The position numbers and the translations under genes were made by a program. The notes under the pieces were generated by a model. The model saw only the letters and a list, made by a program, of their open reading frames with translations. It ran no database searches and was not told the origin of the DNA. 64,000 bases of DNA from Tachinus rufipes (Eukaryota > Arthropoda > Insecta > Coleoptera > Staphylinidae). The stretch spans positions 111,151,563-111,215,562 of the forward strand of contig OZ010742.1 of assembly GCA_963932245.1 (NCBI GenBank). The letters are read 5' to 3'. Below, in pieces: positions 24,380-36,449 of the stretch (position 1 is the first letter of the stretch; each line of letters starts with the position of its first letter).

Positions 24380-24920
24380 GTAAGATCAATATTTGACTAG
24401 ACTATTAATGTGATTAATGAGTTTTTGGCAACATGTAATTGTAATGTGATTTTACTAAAACTTTTTGTTATAAATTAGTTTTCTATGCAATGTTTAAATA
24501 ATTAATGTAATAAATGAAATTTTGCAACAATTTCTATTAATTATCGTAAAATAAGTTTTTTGCAACAATTTTTTAATGTATTTTCTGCACTAAACAGGGT
24601 TTTTGAATTTTTTTAAATATATTTCTTAGCGTGAATAAATTTTTTATAAAGTTAATAATTATTAGATGCAATAAATAGGTTTTCTGCAAATGAGAGTTAA
24701 CATATGTTATTTCTTAAAAGAATATTTAATTAATTAATGCAATAAATTGGTTTTCTGCAAATGAGAGTTTGTAAATTTTTTAAATTAAATCCAAGTAAGA
24801 AATAAGTTTTTTGCAAAATGACTTTTTTCTGCACAAAATGGCGTATTGACGCAATATATGTGCAAATCGGTTTTTAAACGCAATAAATGTTTTTTTGTGC
24901 AACTTTACAAATTTGTTTTC
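24380..24920 (+). repeat. Degenerate AATAAATG/GTTTTTTGC array (part 3)
   Basis: The clearest part of the array. Two neighbouring units at about 24667 and 24735 share GCAATAAAT.GGTTTTCTGC followed by AAATGAGAGTT, and further units start near 24510, 24555, 24798 and 24874. Unit spacing is about 45-76 bp. Confidence 0.7.
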
Positions 24921-25649
24921 TATGTAATGTTTTCATCAATCAACTCATCAAATGGCCGTATTTTGAATATTTTTAACAGCGATGTGAAATAATATTTAAA
25001 AAACTTTTTAACAGCAGTTTTAACTAACATAATTTTACATAACAGGCCCACAAATGACACAATTGACAATTTTTTTTTAAATTTTAAAACACACTCATGA
25101 AACAATTATTAGTCAAAGGTACGTTGTTTGGAGATAAGGCAGCATTAAAACGTCAATTTGCTAAGAACTGCAATGAAAACATGTTTACAAAAACCGTAAA
25201 AGAAATGAATACATTCTGTTTCATTTAATCTAAATATAACTATAAATATTGATGTAAATCATTTTTCAATGGATAAAATGTGTCCGTAATTTCTAGAATT
25301 AATTGACACTATAAAAACAAAACTAAAGTTTGGTAAATAGCAATTAAAACCACCAAGTACATAATTTAGATTAGGGTAATTCCACGATAGTTTGTACAAA
25401 CGTCTTCTACATTGACATCTCCAATTTTGCTCAAATTTTGTACACATGTTTAAGGTACCAAAATATGACAATTCCTAAAGTTTTAGATCTCTAAGTGCAA
25501 TACAGTGTAAGTGGCGGCCATTTTAATTTTTTAAAAATATTTTGACTCTTTTCAGTTTTTGTGCTGTAAATAAGTAATAGTAATAGAAAATTTTCCGTAA
25601 GACGCAATTCTGCTATAATCGTAGGTAATTTTAACATTAACCTAATGAA
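24921..25649. other. No supported gene
   Basis: AT-rich, with two short minus-strand frames (24920-25105, 25259-25471) that show no motif. Nothing further was recognised. Confidence 0.5.
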
Positions 25650-27090
25650 ATCTTGGCACCTCCAACAATTTCTATACAACTCCGAATAACCAAAATTACT
25701 ACTTCTCCAACGTTTATAATGTCAGTTAATCAATGTACTACTCCTGATATACTTCTTTGCACATCTAGTTTAAAACAACTTATCCAGTCAGTTAACGTTA
25801 TTCCTGATCTCTGCTCCGAAACTACAAATACATCACTGCATTCGATAAAATCAATGACAAACAAGGAAAAAACTATTTCAATGAAATTAAAAAACTTACA
25901 AAATACAAACGGTCTAGCCAAATTTATTCTATTACTGATCCAATGACAAATAAATGCTGCTCGACAGCTATCGACATCGCTTGTATATTTAAAAAACATT
26001 TCAGTGAAGCTTTTACATTTTCACACTCAGACAGTTTTGACAATAACAATTTAAATATTATAACTAACTGGTATGACAATTTTTGTAGACAAACCCACGT
26101 TACAAGAGGACAAAAGAATTGACAAAAACGTTTATTACAACGTGTTAAATAACGGAAAAGAGCACCTGGACGTGACCTGATAGCAATTAAAATATTAAAA
26201 CAGTTAAATATTCACAACTATATAATTGACATATATAACTACTGTTTTTCACAACAATATTTTCCTAAAGAATAGAAAATGGGAACTATTATATGTGTAC
26301 ATAAGTCCGACTGTAATATGTCTTATCTTTTCAGCTACCGTTCTATTACATTACTATCTTGCACAGAAAATATGATTCCTGTAACCCAATTTAGCTTTCG
26401 TAAATTTAAATCAACATCCCACCCAATCACAATCTTTACATCCAATCTACAAACTTCCCACTTTGATGGTAGGCATTCGAGCGTCTTGCTTATGGGTATA
26501 AATAAAGCGTTCAATTTGGTCTGGCACAGAAGTCTCCTCTTTAAACTGTCTACCCTAAACCTTCCTTTTTACCTCATAAACCTAATTCATCAGTTCCTAA
26601 ATAACAGAACACTTCAAATTTGAATACTCTCCACTTACTACCACTTGTTTACTCCGCACCAAAGTGTCCCGCAAGGTTCTCCCCTCTCGCCTCTTCTATA
26701 TAATCTATTCTGCTACAACATCTACAGTTTTACCCAAAAACATTTTAATCCAAACAGCTATATCTTGCAATATGCAGACAACACTACAATCGTATCCTAT
26801 GCTAAGTCATTAAAACCATCGATCGAACAACTACAAGTTTTGTTGGATCATACTGTTACGTGGTTTAATAAATGGCGCCTCGTTGCAAATCTACTAAAAA
26901 CACATCTTCTTATTCCCTATAAATTATCAGTCAACTCCCTGTACATCCATATGAATCAACAACTAATTCAACCATCACAAGTGTGCAAGTACTTAGAAAT
27001 ATAATTTGATGCAAAACTCAAATTTCATTCGCACGCCCGTTCCCTTAAATCAAAAGTCATCACAAGAACAAAACATTTCCGCTTAATTAA
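25650..27090 (+). pseudogene. Jockey-like LINE fragment: endonuclease end and reverse transcriptase
   Basis: A plus-strand non-LTR retrotransposon remnant. The endonuclease tail shows SPTFIMSVNQCTTPDILL (about 25697-25750). The linker has AIDIACIFKKHFSEAFTF (about 25966-26020) and NIITNWYDNF. The RT follows: APGRDLIAIKILKQLN (about 26163-26210), SYRSITLLSC (26331-26360), TQFSFRKFKSTSHPI (about 26386-26430), NKAFNLVWHRSLLFKLS (about 26500-26550), SVPQGSPLSPLLYNLF (26660-26710) and LQYADNTTIVSYAK (26767-26810). The catalytic box is YADN instead of YADD, so the RT is inactive. The C-terminal FDAKLKFHSHARSLKSK piece ends near 27060. Stops split it at 26277, 26622 and 27002. No tail or target duplication was found. 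Confidence 0.8.
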
Positions 27091-29420
27091 ATAAATATAA
27101 TTTGCAACCATTATTTTTGCATTTTCTGCAGTAAAGATATGTGCAATCAACAAGATTTGATAGTAAACTGGAAAATTTTAAAAACTTAAATAGATATGTT
27201 ATGTCTCAATAAACCTAAAACATCTGATACGCTTAACAGAAAATTGAAAACTTTTTGAATAACAGTTTTGAACTTCATAAACAATAAATGTTTTTAAAAA
27301 TATTTTATTAACAATTTTAAGAGTATAAATTTATAAATAGTGAGAGTTCCTGATGATTAAGAATCATTTACTGTAAGATTTTATATTTCACTTGCTATTA
27401 ATATCTTAGATACGGAATATGTAAAGCGGTCTTGGGCATTATATGAGCGTGTTTTAATTCATAAAAGCTTGGAGATGTTTACTAAAAGCTTCGATACTTG
27501 TTTATTAAATCCATAAAAGCTTGGACACTTGTTTATATAAATGTCATAATTATAAGTGAAATTAATATTACAATACATTACTAGATAATAATTCACATTA
27601 GCGACTTCAATCCCTTAGGCTAGAACATGTTGCGCTCCGGGCATTATAATCATTGTAATGCATAGCTAGTAAATACATTTTGACAGAAAGTTTAGATAAT
27701 GTAAAAATATGTATACAACTTTGAGGACATTTTTGAGACTAATTATTATAAAAAAACAATATTTTTTTATTACTAATCAATAACCCTGTTAAAATTTGCA
27801 CCCTAAGGCTAAACAAATTACAAAAACATTGCTTATTAAATTTAATGCCTTATTTAATTAAAAGGAAATAACAAAGAGATAAAAATCATTTTATAGTACA
27901 TAAAAAATAATGTCAGGAGTAAAATAATATTTAACTAAATATTTACAACCTAAAAATAAAATACATTTTTAATTCAATTATATTCAATATCAATTTTATT
28001 AAATTAAATCTATTTTTTACATGATTACTATTTTGATTATAATATAATATTCCAGATGCTATTGATAAATTTAATCATCAAGTTTTGAGACAACCTGTCA
28101 AAGACATGTCTAGTTATATAGATTTATAACAATAGATTTATTTGTATGGATGTAGGGCACAACATGTTATTGATGGATACCCTTTCGCAGATTGTGCGTT
28201 TGCTATTACGAAAGGGTGGTTGTTTAGGAATGGGACATATATATTCTGTATTTGAGAAAGTTATTGGTTGTACTGCATTACCACACAAATCGCACAGAGC
28301 AAATAAATGAACTGAGATCATATTACTAGTAGCCAAGTTGGCCGATTGCGTAACAGCCCGGCGACGCCACCATTTGATTCTAGTTGCATAACATGAAGCT
28401 ATAATGAAAATAATACTTAGATTTAAAAAATTTATTTATTAAAATTAAAACTACAAAATAAATTGTGTTAAAAAATATTGTTAATTAATTTAAAGTTATA
28501 AATGATTTGATTAAAATTTACATGTCCATAGCTTTTATTTTTGTGATTGATAAAATCAAACTACAAACAAATTTTATTTTTACACTTAAATAGTTTTAGT
28601 GCACATGCATTATACATGAGTAAAATACTTGCATACGTGATATTAATCCATCGATTTGAATAAATGGTTTCACTCTTCACGTTTCATATTGTAAATGCAT
28701 ATTTTAAAATGCCTCTCGCATTTTTAACTATTTTATGTAGATGTGGCAGGTTTATTCAAAACGCCAACGTGCCATAAATAAGCGTTAACTATTCAAACGG
28801 TTGTAACTTTTGAAATATTCGCTGCCGACTACAGAGAATTCAATTTATTCGGTCGGGTGTATTGAACAAAAACATGAATTAAACGGAATACAAGTTTAAT
28901 TTATGCCTTGACTACTTAATCCGATAATTGTAAATTTTTAAATAATTTTGTACAAACTGGTTTGAAATTATGTTTGATCAAAAAAATATTATTTGAAATT
29001 ATAATAACAACAATTGTTTGTTTTTAATTTACTTTCGAAAGTTTAGTTATTTATTTAAATAAATGTACTATGAATTCAGCAAATTGAAAAAGTTTGAAAA
29101 ACAATAATAACGTTTAAAATAAAATTATGAACAACATCGCATTAAGTAAAATAAAATCAACTTAATAGATTAAATATTGGTGAGTACAACAGCAGAAACA
29201 ACAAGTAAACTTTTAAATAATAAATATCAAAAGAGTTTTAGAATGTTGAAGAAGTTTTTGTATACATAGTGTTTTTTACGTTATGATAAACATCTCATTA
29301 TTTTTTTACAGAATATTTTAGCAATATTCCAAACGATTTAAGATATCAAGAAATATTATTTGTCAAACTCTGCAAAGTAGGCTTTCTAGTCAATTATTTT
29401 TATGTGGCTGTCTTAGAACA
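27091..29420. other. AT-rich DNA, no supported gene
   Basis: One last array unit (TTTTCTGCAGTAAAG) lies near 27120. At 27465-27540 the string ATAAAAGCTTGGA recurs twice about 50 bp apart. The 28120-28380 patch is less AT-rich and has a 70-codon minus frame with three Cys residues that I do not recognise; a tRNA-like GGCCGATTGCG string follows at 28340 without a good B box. Nothing firm. Confidence 0.45.
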
Positions 29421-29424
29421 GTAA

Positions 29425-29650
29425 CGAGGCTATAATAATAAATCATTTATTGACACATTGCAAGTAAAATAAAAAAAGAAAAATACAGGTATTCATTAAA
29501 ATAAATCATTTTTTTATATTGTAAAACTATACAATAATTAAAGGTGCTTGGATCATTTGCAATATTTGATGTCTCCACTTCCAAGCCTTGCAACTAATTT
29601 ATTTAAACTAAAATTTAATGAAGTATAACAACACTAATTAAAATTAACTA
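29425..29650 (-). other. Possible LINE 3' end, minus strand
   Basis: On the minus strand CAATAAATGATTTATTATTA ends near 29428, which resembles the 3' tail of Jockey/CR1-group LINEs, and a short frame just before it (GLEVETSNIANDP) could be a C-terminal scrap. No RT motif is present, so this is only suggestive. Confidence 0.2.
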
Positions 29651-30179
29651 AAATTTAAGTGTACTTAGATACCAAGTTGTTTTTGCAGTGGCAGGGTATA
29701 ATTAATTAGTAAATTATAGCTTAAAAAATTAACATGAAACCTTGTATTATTGAGGTGAAATTACGTATTTTATAAATCTAGTTTTAATTGAGTTTTAATA
29801 ATTTTGGGCTTTATTTCATACACATTTTAGCAATAAATACATTTTCTGAGCAAATTATTTTGTGTTTTATAATCAAAAGCAGTTTACATGCAAACAGATC
29901 CGGTTTTAGAGGAGTAGTGCCCTCGCGTACCCGAACTACTATATTGAGGGTCCAAATTACCTTATTTTTACATAATGTCTATATAAAAAAAAATTTAAAA
30001 AAGTATTTTATACTTCTTTTATCCAGTCCGCTACTCCAGCCCACTTGATTTTCATTGACGAGTAACCTAAATCAGCCTTAAAACAATGCAAAATCCTTGA
30101 TTTATACAGCCATAACAATGTTAGATAACAACGTACATGTACCTTTTTTGTCAGCCATTTATACGCCACTGCTGGCGTC

Positions 30180-30435
30180 TTAGCCTCTTCTCTGCTTGTA
30201 ATGCTGGCAACTTACATTACAAGGGACCTACAGTTTTAAGTGGATTCCGAATCACTGGAGAGAATTTATCACTCCTCAGAGAAGGTTTTAGCCGTAAAAC
30301 CCCACGCTGACAAGGCGGGTTGGGGAGTGGGAGAGCGTATAGAAAGTGAAAAGTATATCACGGTATATGGGAATCGAACCGACGATCTTCGGTACAGCGG
30401 CCGGATGCCTAGACCACTGCGCCACGCTCTCTTCT
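30180..30435 (-). mobile_element. tRNA-derived SINE (SINE-1)
   Basis: The minus strand starts GAGAGCGTGGCGCAGTGG (30431 down), with an A box GTGGCGCAGTGGTCTAGG and a perfect B box GGTTCGATTCCC (about 30376-30365) at tRNA-like spacing. The 3' half of the acceptor stem does not pair, so it is a tRNA-derived SINE head and not a tRNA gene. The body contains GTGATTCGGAATCCACT, close to a segment of SINE-2 at 36.3 kb, followed by GGTCCC. The 68-codon plus frame at 30240-30446 is antisense noise over the SINE. Confidence 0.75.
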
Positions 30436-30619
30436 TAGTACCTTAGTAGAGACCAAATCACAAAGTTGCGCCCTTGCCCAGCACCAGACAGTTCTTTGGA
30501 ATTTGGTACCGGCAGAGAGACTACCTCCAGTGCAAGCACCCAGTTCTAAACATACGACAACTCAACATTATTTTTGGAAATGAATGTAACGATTAAATTG
30601 ACGGAATAAGGCCTAGTCT

Positions 30620-31680
30620 GTTCCACTAAATAATTTAGATAACCAAACATTAGCAATTCTGTCCATCAGCATCTTGAACATAGAAAACCCTATATACTCT
30701 TTTTAACTGAAAACAAATTAAACAATAAAAACCCAGATTGCTTCTTATAATCTTATTCAACTTATTCAACAAACCAGTATTTTATTCGTAATGAACTTAT
30801 TAAGATTATTACATCTGTATCTTTCCAATATTTCAGAGACAACTACTGTTAAAGCTGCAAACTAATTTGCATCTAACTTTACTATTTTAAACTCTCCTAT
30901 TGTTGTACCTACAATGCCAGCTAGAAATAATAATTTTAGGTAACAGATTGTCAAAAAAATGTTCAATTTAGACCTATGAAAAGAAACAAATCTGATTCTT
31001 TAAATTATATCTAAAATGCATTAGTGTCCAATAATTTGTTTAGCAACAGATCTTTTGACTTATGTTAGTCACAAATGAAATTATACTTTAGACAAACATT
31101 CTAATCTTATTAACAAGCTCTAATGTATAGGTCTTGATAACAAATTTGTAAGTTTTATCAATGGCTTTCTTGACTTAAGAAACATTTTAGTAAGAATTAA
31201 TGGTTTTTTTCTCCTATAAATGTTTGACATTTTTATTTTTGATCCAAAAACCAAAAGAAATAACCAAAAATCTTGTTTATAATTTGCAAATGATAGCACC
31301 TTTTATATTTCATATTTTTCTTAGACCATATCGACAAATATAATAGATCGCCTTGAAATGTGTAGGTTAAAATATGCAGCATCTATTAACAATATCTAAA
31401 TGGGGTACGTTCAACTTATCATCAGTAACAAATATTAAACTAAATCTAGGGGTTTAGTAGGATCCTTTTTCTTTAATGCTGCTGATACTAAAAAAGTCTA
31501 CCTTAAAGTGTTACAAAATTGATATTACTAGCTGTGCTTTATGGAGCTTCTACCAACTATTACCTAACTATACAAGCATTTTTGAATGGCAATCTGCAAA
31601 AACATTAGGTTGGACAAAAAGGGCCAATTCAGTTCTCTCCACGGCTGCAAAACTATGAATAGGACTTTTAGTTATTTTTA
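30620..31680 (+). pseudogene. Possible very old LINE reverse transcriptase remnant
   Basis: Pieces on the plus strand fit an RT in order: VQFRPMKRNKSDSLNYI (about 30960-31010), then SLINKL-like and IGLDNKFVSFINGFLD, followed by NILVRINGFF (about 31120-31215), matching the usual ..GI..N...W..SYL..R.Q.V..NG block, and FANDSTFYI (about 31285-31310) at the place of the YADD box. There are many stops. The match rests on pattern order only. Confidence 0.35.
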
Positions 31681-31689
31681 GAAGTTTAT

Positions 31690-31815
31690 TAAAGTTGGCA
31701 AAACACCAGCATTTATGATTTTGAGGTAAAAGTTAAAACCATCAATTCTAACTATAATTTTTCTAATGTCAAAAAAATTATTGATAAGATTCACAGTTTT
31801 TTATCATGACCAATA
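31690..31815 (+). repeat. Dispersed repeat shared with 11.19-11.35 kb
   Basis: Contains TTTATGATTTTGAGGT and CATCAATTCTAACTATAA in the same order as at 11.2 kb. It lies directly upstream of the RTE-like remnant. Confidence 0.65.
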
Positions 31816-31839
31816 AAGTTAAATGTGTCATTAAACTTG

Positions 31840-34380
31840 CAAAAACTGATAAAGCAACAAAACCAAATAAAATACCGTGCAAAATGTACAAACTAATAGA
31901 GAATAAAAAAACTATTTAAGTAACAAACCTATTCAACAGCATATACACCAGTAGACACACTCAAGAGTAGTCAAAGTCTGTCCTTATCACATTACAGAAT
32001 AACTTACTGCAAAAACTTGCAACAGCGGTAATTATAGGACCATCAGCTTGATAAAGCATTTACTAATAATTTTTTTAAAGATATTCATAGTTGTATATAT
32101 CAAAAATGTTAAAACTATTTAAGCAAATTTCAGTTTGGGTTTTGCAACAGTTTTTGCAAAAAAAAGATTTATTTGGGTTGAACTCATATGCTCAAAAATG
32201 TTGTGATATATTAGTTAATTTGTTTACCTATTTTATAGTTTTTTGGAAAGCGTTTGATTGAATAAAACATAAACTACTTATAGAAATAATAAAAGATATT
32301 GGACTGGGTGGAAGAGACCTTTTCTAATAGCAACTTTATACTAGAGTTAAACAGCAGTAGTAAGAGTATTTAACAGCAACATGTGTTAGGCAAGAATGTA
32401 TTTTATCAACATCAATATTTATATTATGTCTACTCAGATAGAATATTTAAAAGAGCAATCTCTAAAGAAATGCAAGTAATAGTAAATGGTAAAGCCATAA
32501 ACAATTTGAGATATGCAGATAATACTGTTGGCCTCCAGTTAAAAAGATCTACAGTGCTTGCTCAAACCTAGATTTAAATATTGAAAAAACAAAGGTTTTC
32601 CTAATAAGCAAACAATCAGAGTCAAGAAACTAGAAAAAGTTAATAAAATCAAATATCTAAGATCTCAAATAAAATAAAAAAGGAGACACCCCCCAACAAT
32701 ATGCTTCGACAGCATTTTAACAAACTATAAACAGAAATGAAACAAAGCGACTTAAAGTATTTAAAATATGGTATTATCAAAAAATTCTCAAAGTATCATG
32801 AATTGATAAAATACGCAACAAAAACATACCAATCCGTCTGAATAAAAGTACAAAAATTTTATGCACCATCAAACAGTCGAGTGCTTCTGTTAGGTTTACC
32901 ATGCATAAGTTTATTTTGACTGCTAACTTTGTCATGATTGATGATCGGATTTTGCTATTTTTGCTTTCTGGCAAAATTGTAATTTTATGACCAGATTTTA
33001 CTATTTTTGACAATGTTTTTAGCAGTTAAGATTTTTGTTTTTTCAACAATATTTTTATATTTCATGGCTGATTTTGCTATTTTTAAATTTTTTCGACAGA
33101 TTATAGCTAGAAGTTGGTGTTTCCTAACAATATTTTGATATTTTATAGCCGAACTTTCTTATTTAAGAGAATTTCATAAAAAAATAAATTTGTCTTTCTA
33201 ATTTTAATATTCTATGACTGGTTTTTGTTATTTTTTACTTTTTATAAATAGAATTTTACATTAGTTTAAAACAGGACTAAAAAAAAACAAAATTCTAGTT
33301 AAGCTACTGCTTACAAAATTTTGGACAGAACTATCTGGAAAGTACAATACACATTCTCAACTACTTATTTGTGTAAAACAAGATTTTCTTGTTTTGTTGT
33401 TATGATACATAAGTACAGGAATGAACTAAATTTTCGGCATGGCATGCGGTGAACACTTTCTATAAACTTAACACTTTTTCATTGCTTAACATCAGGGTAG
33501 TCACTAATTAATGATGTGATGCTAACAATAATTAAAATATTATTTGAAAAAAAAATGTTTATATTTTTAACTTCCTAACCCTACCTACCTGTTTTATTTA
33601 ATACTATAAAATAAATCATTTGTAATTTGGGCTGCTAATCAAAAAAGTTAAAAACCTGGGCTGGGCTACAGAATAAACAGCAAATCCACAAAATTTTTAT
33701 AAAACTACATTAATTGCAGAAAACAAAGTAGATATGCAGCGGATCTTGTTTAGATTTAAGACAGCAGCAGAAAAAAACATGATTATATCAACCGAAAAGA
33801 CCAGTCAATGTTAATATTGAAAAATCCCAACCAATGTAAACTAATGCTATGCAATGAATTCTTAGAACAAGTAATAAAATTTAATTCTCTTGAGTCGCAA
33901 ATATCAAAATTGATAAAAAAGTAAGAGAAAATGCTATCAAAGCCTTATAAATCTCAAATTTGCTTAAAAGATGTGGTATAGAAAAACAAATATATGTCCA
34001 CACAGAGCAAAGTTCGTATCTATAAAACTTGTGCATAGCCAATTCTAACGTATGCCGCTAAAAACAGTGCAGAAACATCAAAAACCAATGAATTAATAAG
34101 AAAAACAAAAATAAAAACTTTTAGAACAATAAAAAAACTAACCCTACGTAATGAAATAAAAAGGAGAGCTATCAAAAAGAATCAGATACTAAAAACGCAT
34201 GTAGATAAAATAGACTACAATAGAATCGACAAATAAGATAAAAAATAAAAGCCCCGAAGTAGAAGACCCTAGGTAGACTACCTAAAAGATGGATAAAGAA
34301 TTGTATGTACATCAACATCAGGAGAAGGCTAGAAGGCACATAACAAGACTTTGTCCTAAATTGCAAATAAAATATTTTTA
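31840..34380 (+). pseudogene. RTE-like LINE reverse transcriptase, shattered and interrupted
   Basis: RT pieces on the plus strand: KATKPNKIPCKMYKLIE (about 31845-31900), FWKAFDWIKHKLL-like (about 32240-32283), VRQECILST (about 32377-32405), YSDRIFKRAISKEMQVIVNG (about 32430-32490), NNLRYADNTVGLQ (32497-32540; YADN instead of YADD) and LDLNIEKTKVFLISK (about 32570-32615). The C-terminus resumes at about 34010 with RIYKTC, ILTYAAKNSAETSKTNEL (34043-34100), KTLRT-like and a basic GRP-type end near 34250-34290. The gap 32790-33750 is foreign: it holds units of the GGATTTTG/CTATTTTTGAC repeat (32.93-33.26 kb). The family resembles the RTE-like copy at 20.2 kb but the C-terminus differs. Confidence 0.65.
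32930..33260 (+). repeat. GGATTTTG/CTATTTTTGAC degenerate repeat (inside RTE remnant)
   Basis: Units such as GATCGGATTTTGCTATTTTT (about 32940), ACCAGATTTTACTATTTTTG and ATTTTATGACTGGTTTTTG recur. It ends near 33266 with AACAGGACTAAAAAAAAAC and then AGTTAAGCTACTGC, an ending almost shared with the array at 62.7-63.7 kb. Confidence 0.65.
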
Positions 34381-34429
34381 GGTATGTTTAAAATGCTCAA
34401 AAATGTCGGTTAAATGTGCTAAATTTTAT

Positions 34430-34640
34430 TATTAAAATGTAAAAATAGCAAAATCAGAATTTTAAACATCACAACATAGTTATAAAGCCTAGAAATTTGC
34501 CATAAACTGTTTAAAAATGAAAAAAACATGCATAAATATTAAAATTATGTCAGATATAACCAATATTCGACCAACAAGAATAGTTAAAACGTGCAAAATT
34601 CTATTTATAAAAAATCAAAAATAGCAAAATATGGCTTTGA
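34430..34640 (-). repeat. GGATTTTG/CTATTTTTGAC repeat, reverse orientation
   Basis: On the minus strand the unit reads TTTTGCTATTTTTGATTTTT and AAATAGAATTTTGCACGTTT, then AAACAGTTTATGGC. It is the same family as the arrays at 33.0, 50.5, 56.3 and 62.7 kb. Confidence 0.6.
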
Positions 34641-36224
34641 AATCTGCGTTATCTTAAAAAGACAGATAATATCATCTTAAAATGTTAACAACATATAGAA
34701 TATATACATTCACAAATGATTCATAGTTTAGAACCTTTAAAAAATGTGTTATTGCAAAAATCACAGCAAATTTATTTTACTATTTTACTACCGTAATTTT
34801 AACACAAACGATTTTTATTAAAAAACATAAAAATGTTATATACCAACCTACAAAAAATTTTCAATGCTCTTACTTAAACTTGGCTTGGAAGTAAAATTAT
34901 ACAATTCTAGCTACAATAAGTAAGTTTATATTGACAAGCTTTTTTTTTAACATCATGCCTCAATAATAAAAAAATTGCGTCCTGAACTTAAAACAAAGTT
35001 TACATCAAAGGTGCAAATTTGTAAATGAAATACAGACAGCTACCATTTTGAATGAGAAAAAGACTGCTAGAAACATTTAAACTGATACAAAGGTAAAGTG
35101 TCCTAGCAAATTGCTAAAAGTTATCGACCAATTTTACCGATTTTATAACCATCTAGTGTAAATTCTAAAAACAGTTAGTTTTCTAGAAGAGCACCGAGGG
35201 GGTTGCAAAGTAATACAATATCGTTGACAAATTGATTCAGTTAAAAAGTTATATTTAAGATGTTTTCCTAAAAACAACAAACATTGTTACCAGCACGTTT
35301 CCGACACTGGGAGAGAATCTGTCATAAAGTTTTGTATGTTTTTTTTTTTAGAGAGAATTTTCCAAGTGCAATATAAGTGTCATGTAGCTTTGGTTTGTGG
35401 ATCTAGACCCAAAACTGATATGGATTTTTTTTGTTAGAGATCTTTTTGGAATAAAATAATTTTATTTTTGCAACTGCTGCTTCTGCAATGCGGCGTAAAC
35501 ATTGAGTGCTGGGTTTGGTAGGACTAAACGTAATTTTGTGAGTTTGTCTGTTGCTAGGTTTTTTGTTTGTTGCCTTGTTTCCTGCCTTACGCACTAGAAA
35601 ATGCTTTTGTCTTCTTGAAGATTACTACAGCAATTCTGTGTGTATATATATATATATATATCCGTTTGCACCACTCTTTTCTATTCTGCACTGTAGACAT
35701 TGTTTGATCCGTTTTTGCACACTGTCAGATACTAAAGTTAATACTTGTGATTGGCTAAAAACGCAACATATATGTGCACGTTGTGGAAGCTTGATCTAGA
35801 CTGTGATTTGACTGGTAGACTGCCTTGATTAATGGGTAGTAAAATATGTGTTCTTTGATAGCGCAATCCTTCTTCCTTCTTTTTCTTTGATTAATAAAAT
35901 TTGATGATTAATCAGAATGCTTTACTGCTGCAACAACCTCTTGTAATAGTATTATATTCATAAAAGCTTCTTTTTGAAAAGTCTCTATTTGTTTGAAAAC
36001 TTTTTGTTTATAAAAAAACAATTAGCTATAGCTTTTATCAACATTCCACTTTTGGTGGTTTTCTTGTGCCATTAGTTGTTTGGTGATCCACATAGCAAAA
36101 AAATACTATTGCCGCCATAACTCATAAAGTGCAAACCACTATAGACAAAGTAAACCAAGACACTGAATTGAGACTTTCTTGCTTTTTGACAAATAACAAC
36201 TTATTGCTTTTTATAATTTTTGAT
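34641..36224. other. No supported gene; (TA)9 microsatellite at 35643-35660
   Basis: A perfect (TA)9 tract lies at 35643-35660. A basic 63-codon minus frame at 35403-35594 (SNRQTHKITFSPTKPS) has no recognised homologue. Otherwise AT-rich DNA without features. Confidence 0.5.
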
Positions 36225-36441
36225 TTTCTTCTTCTTTATTTCGCGTTTTACAGCTATTTTACATCGCCCCAGAAGTCTTACGACTTGTATGAAGGGGGTT
36301 AATGGGACCAACGGCTTATTAGGTGACTTCCGAATCACCCCGGTGGATAAAGAGCAAAGTTATTATTTTAGTCTTACTCGAGGATCAAACCTCGGACTGT
36401 TAGCGTGTTACGCTAACGCTCTATAACTGAGCTATCTTACC
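36225..36441 (-). mobile_element. tRNA-derived SINE (SINE-2), Val-like head, GAA-rich tail
   Basis: On the minus strand the head begins GGTAAGATAGCTCAGTTATA at 36441. The D arm, a perfect 5-bp anticodon stem TTAGC/GCTAA around the loop GTAACAC (anticodon AAC, Val-like) and the T arm CGAGG/CCTCG around TTTGATC can all be drawn. The acceptor stem does not pair, so it is a SINE head and not a working tRNA gene. The body has GTGATTCGGAAGTCACCTAA, shared in part with SINE-1, and GGTCCC downstream. The tail (36240-36225) reads AAATAAAGAAGAAG. The 68-codon plus frame here is antisense. Confidence 0.8.
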
Positions 36442-36449
36442 GTTTTAAT

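Noticed and set aside
29290..29400. TTTTTTTACAG acceptor followed by an apparent short exon
   Set aside because: No donor at a sensible distance and stops in all phases.
30365..30431. Possible tRNA gene on the minus strand
   Set aside because: A and B boxes are good but the acceptor stem does not pair; a SINE body follows.
36377..36441. Possible tRNA-Val(AAC) gene
   Set aside because: Cloverleaf core is good but the acceptor stem fails and a SINE body and GAA tail follow.
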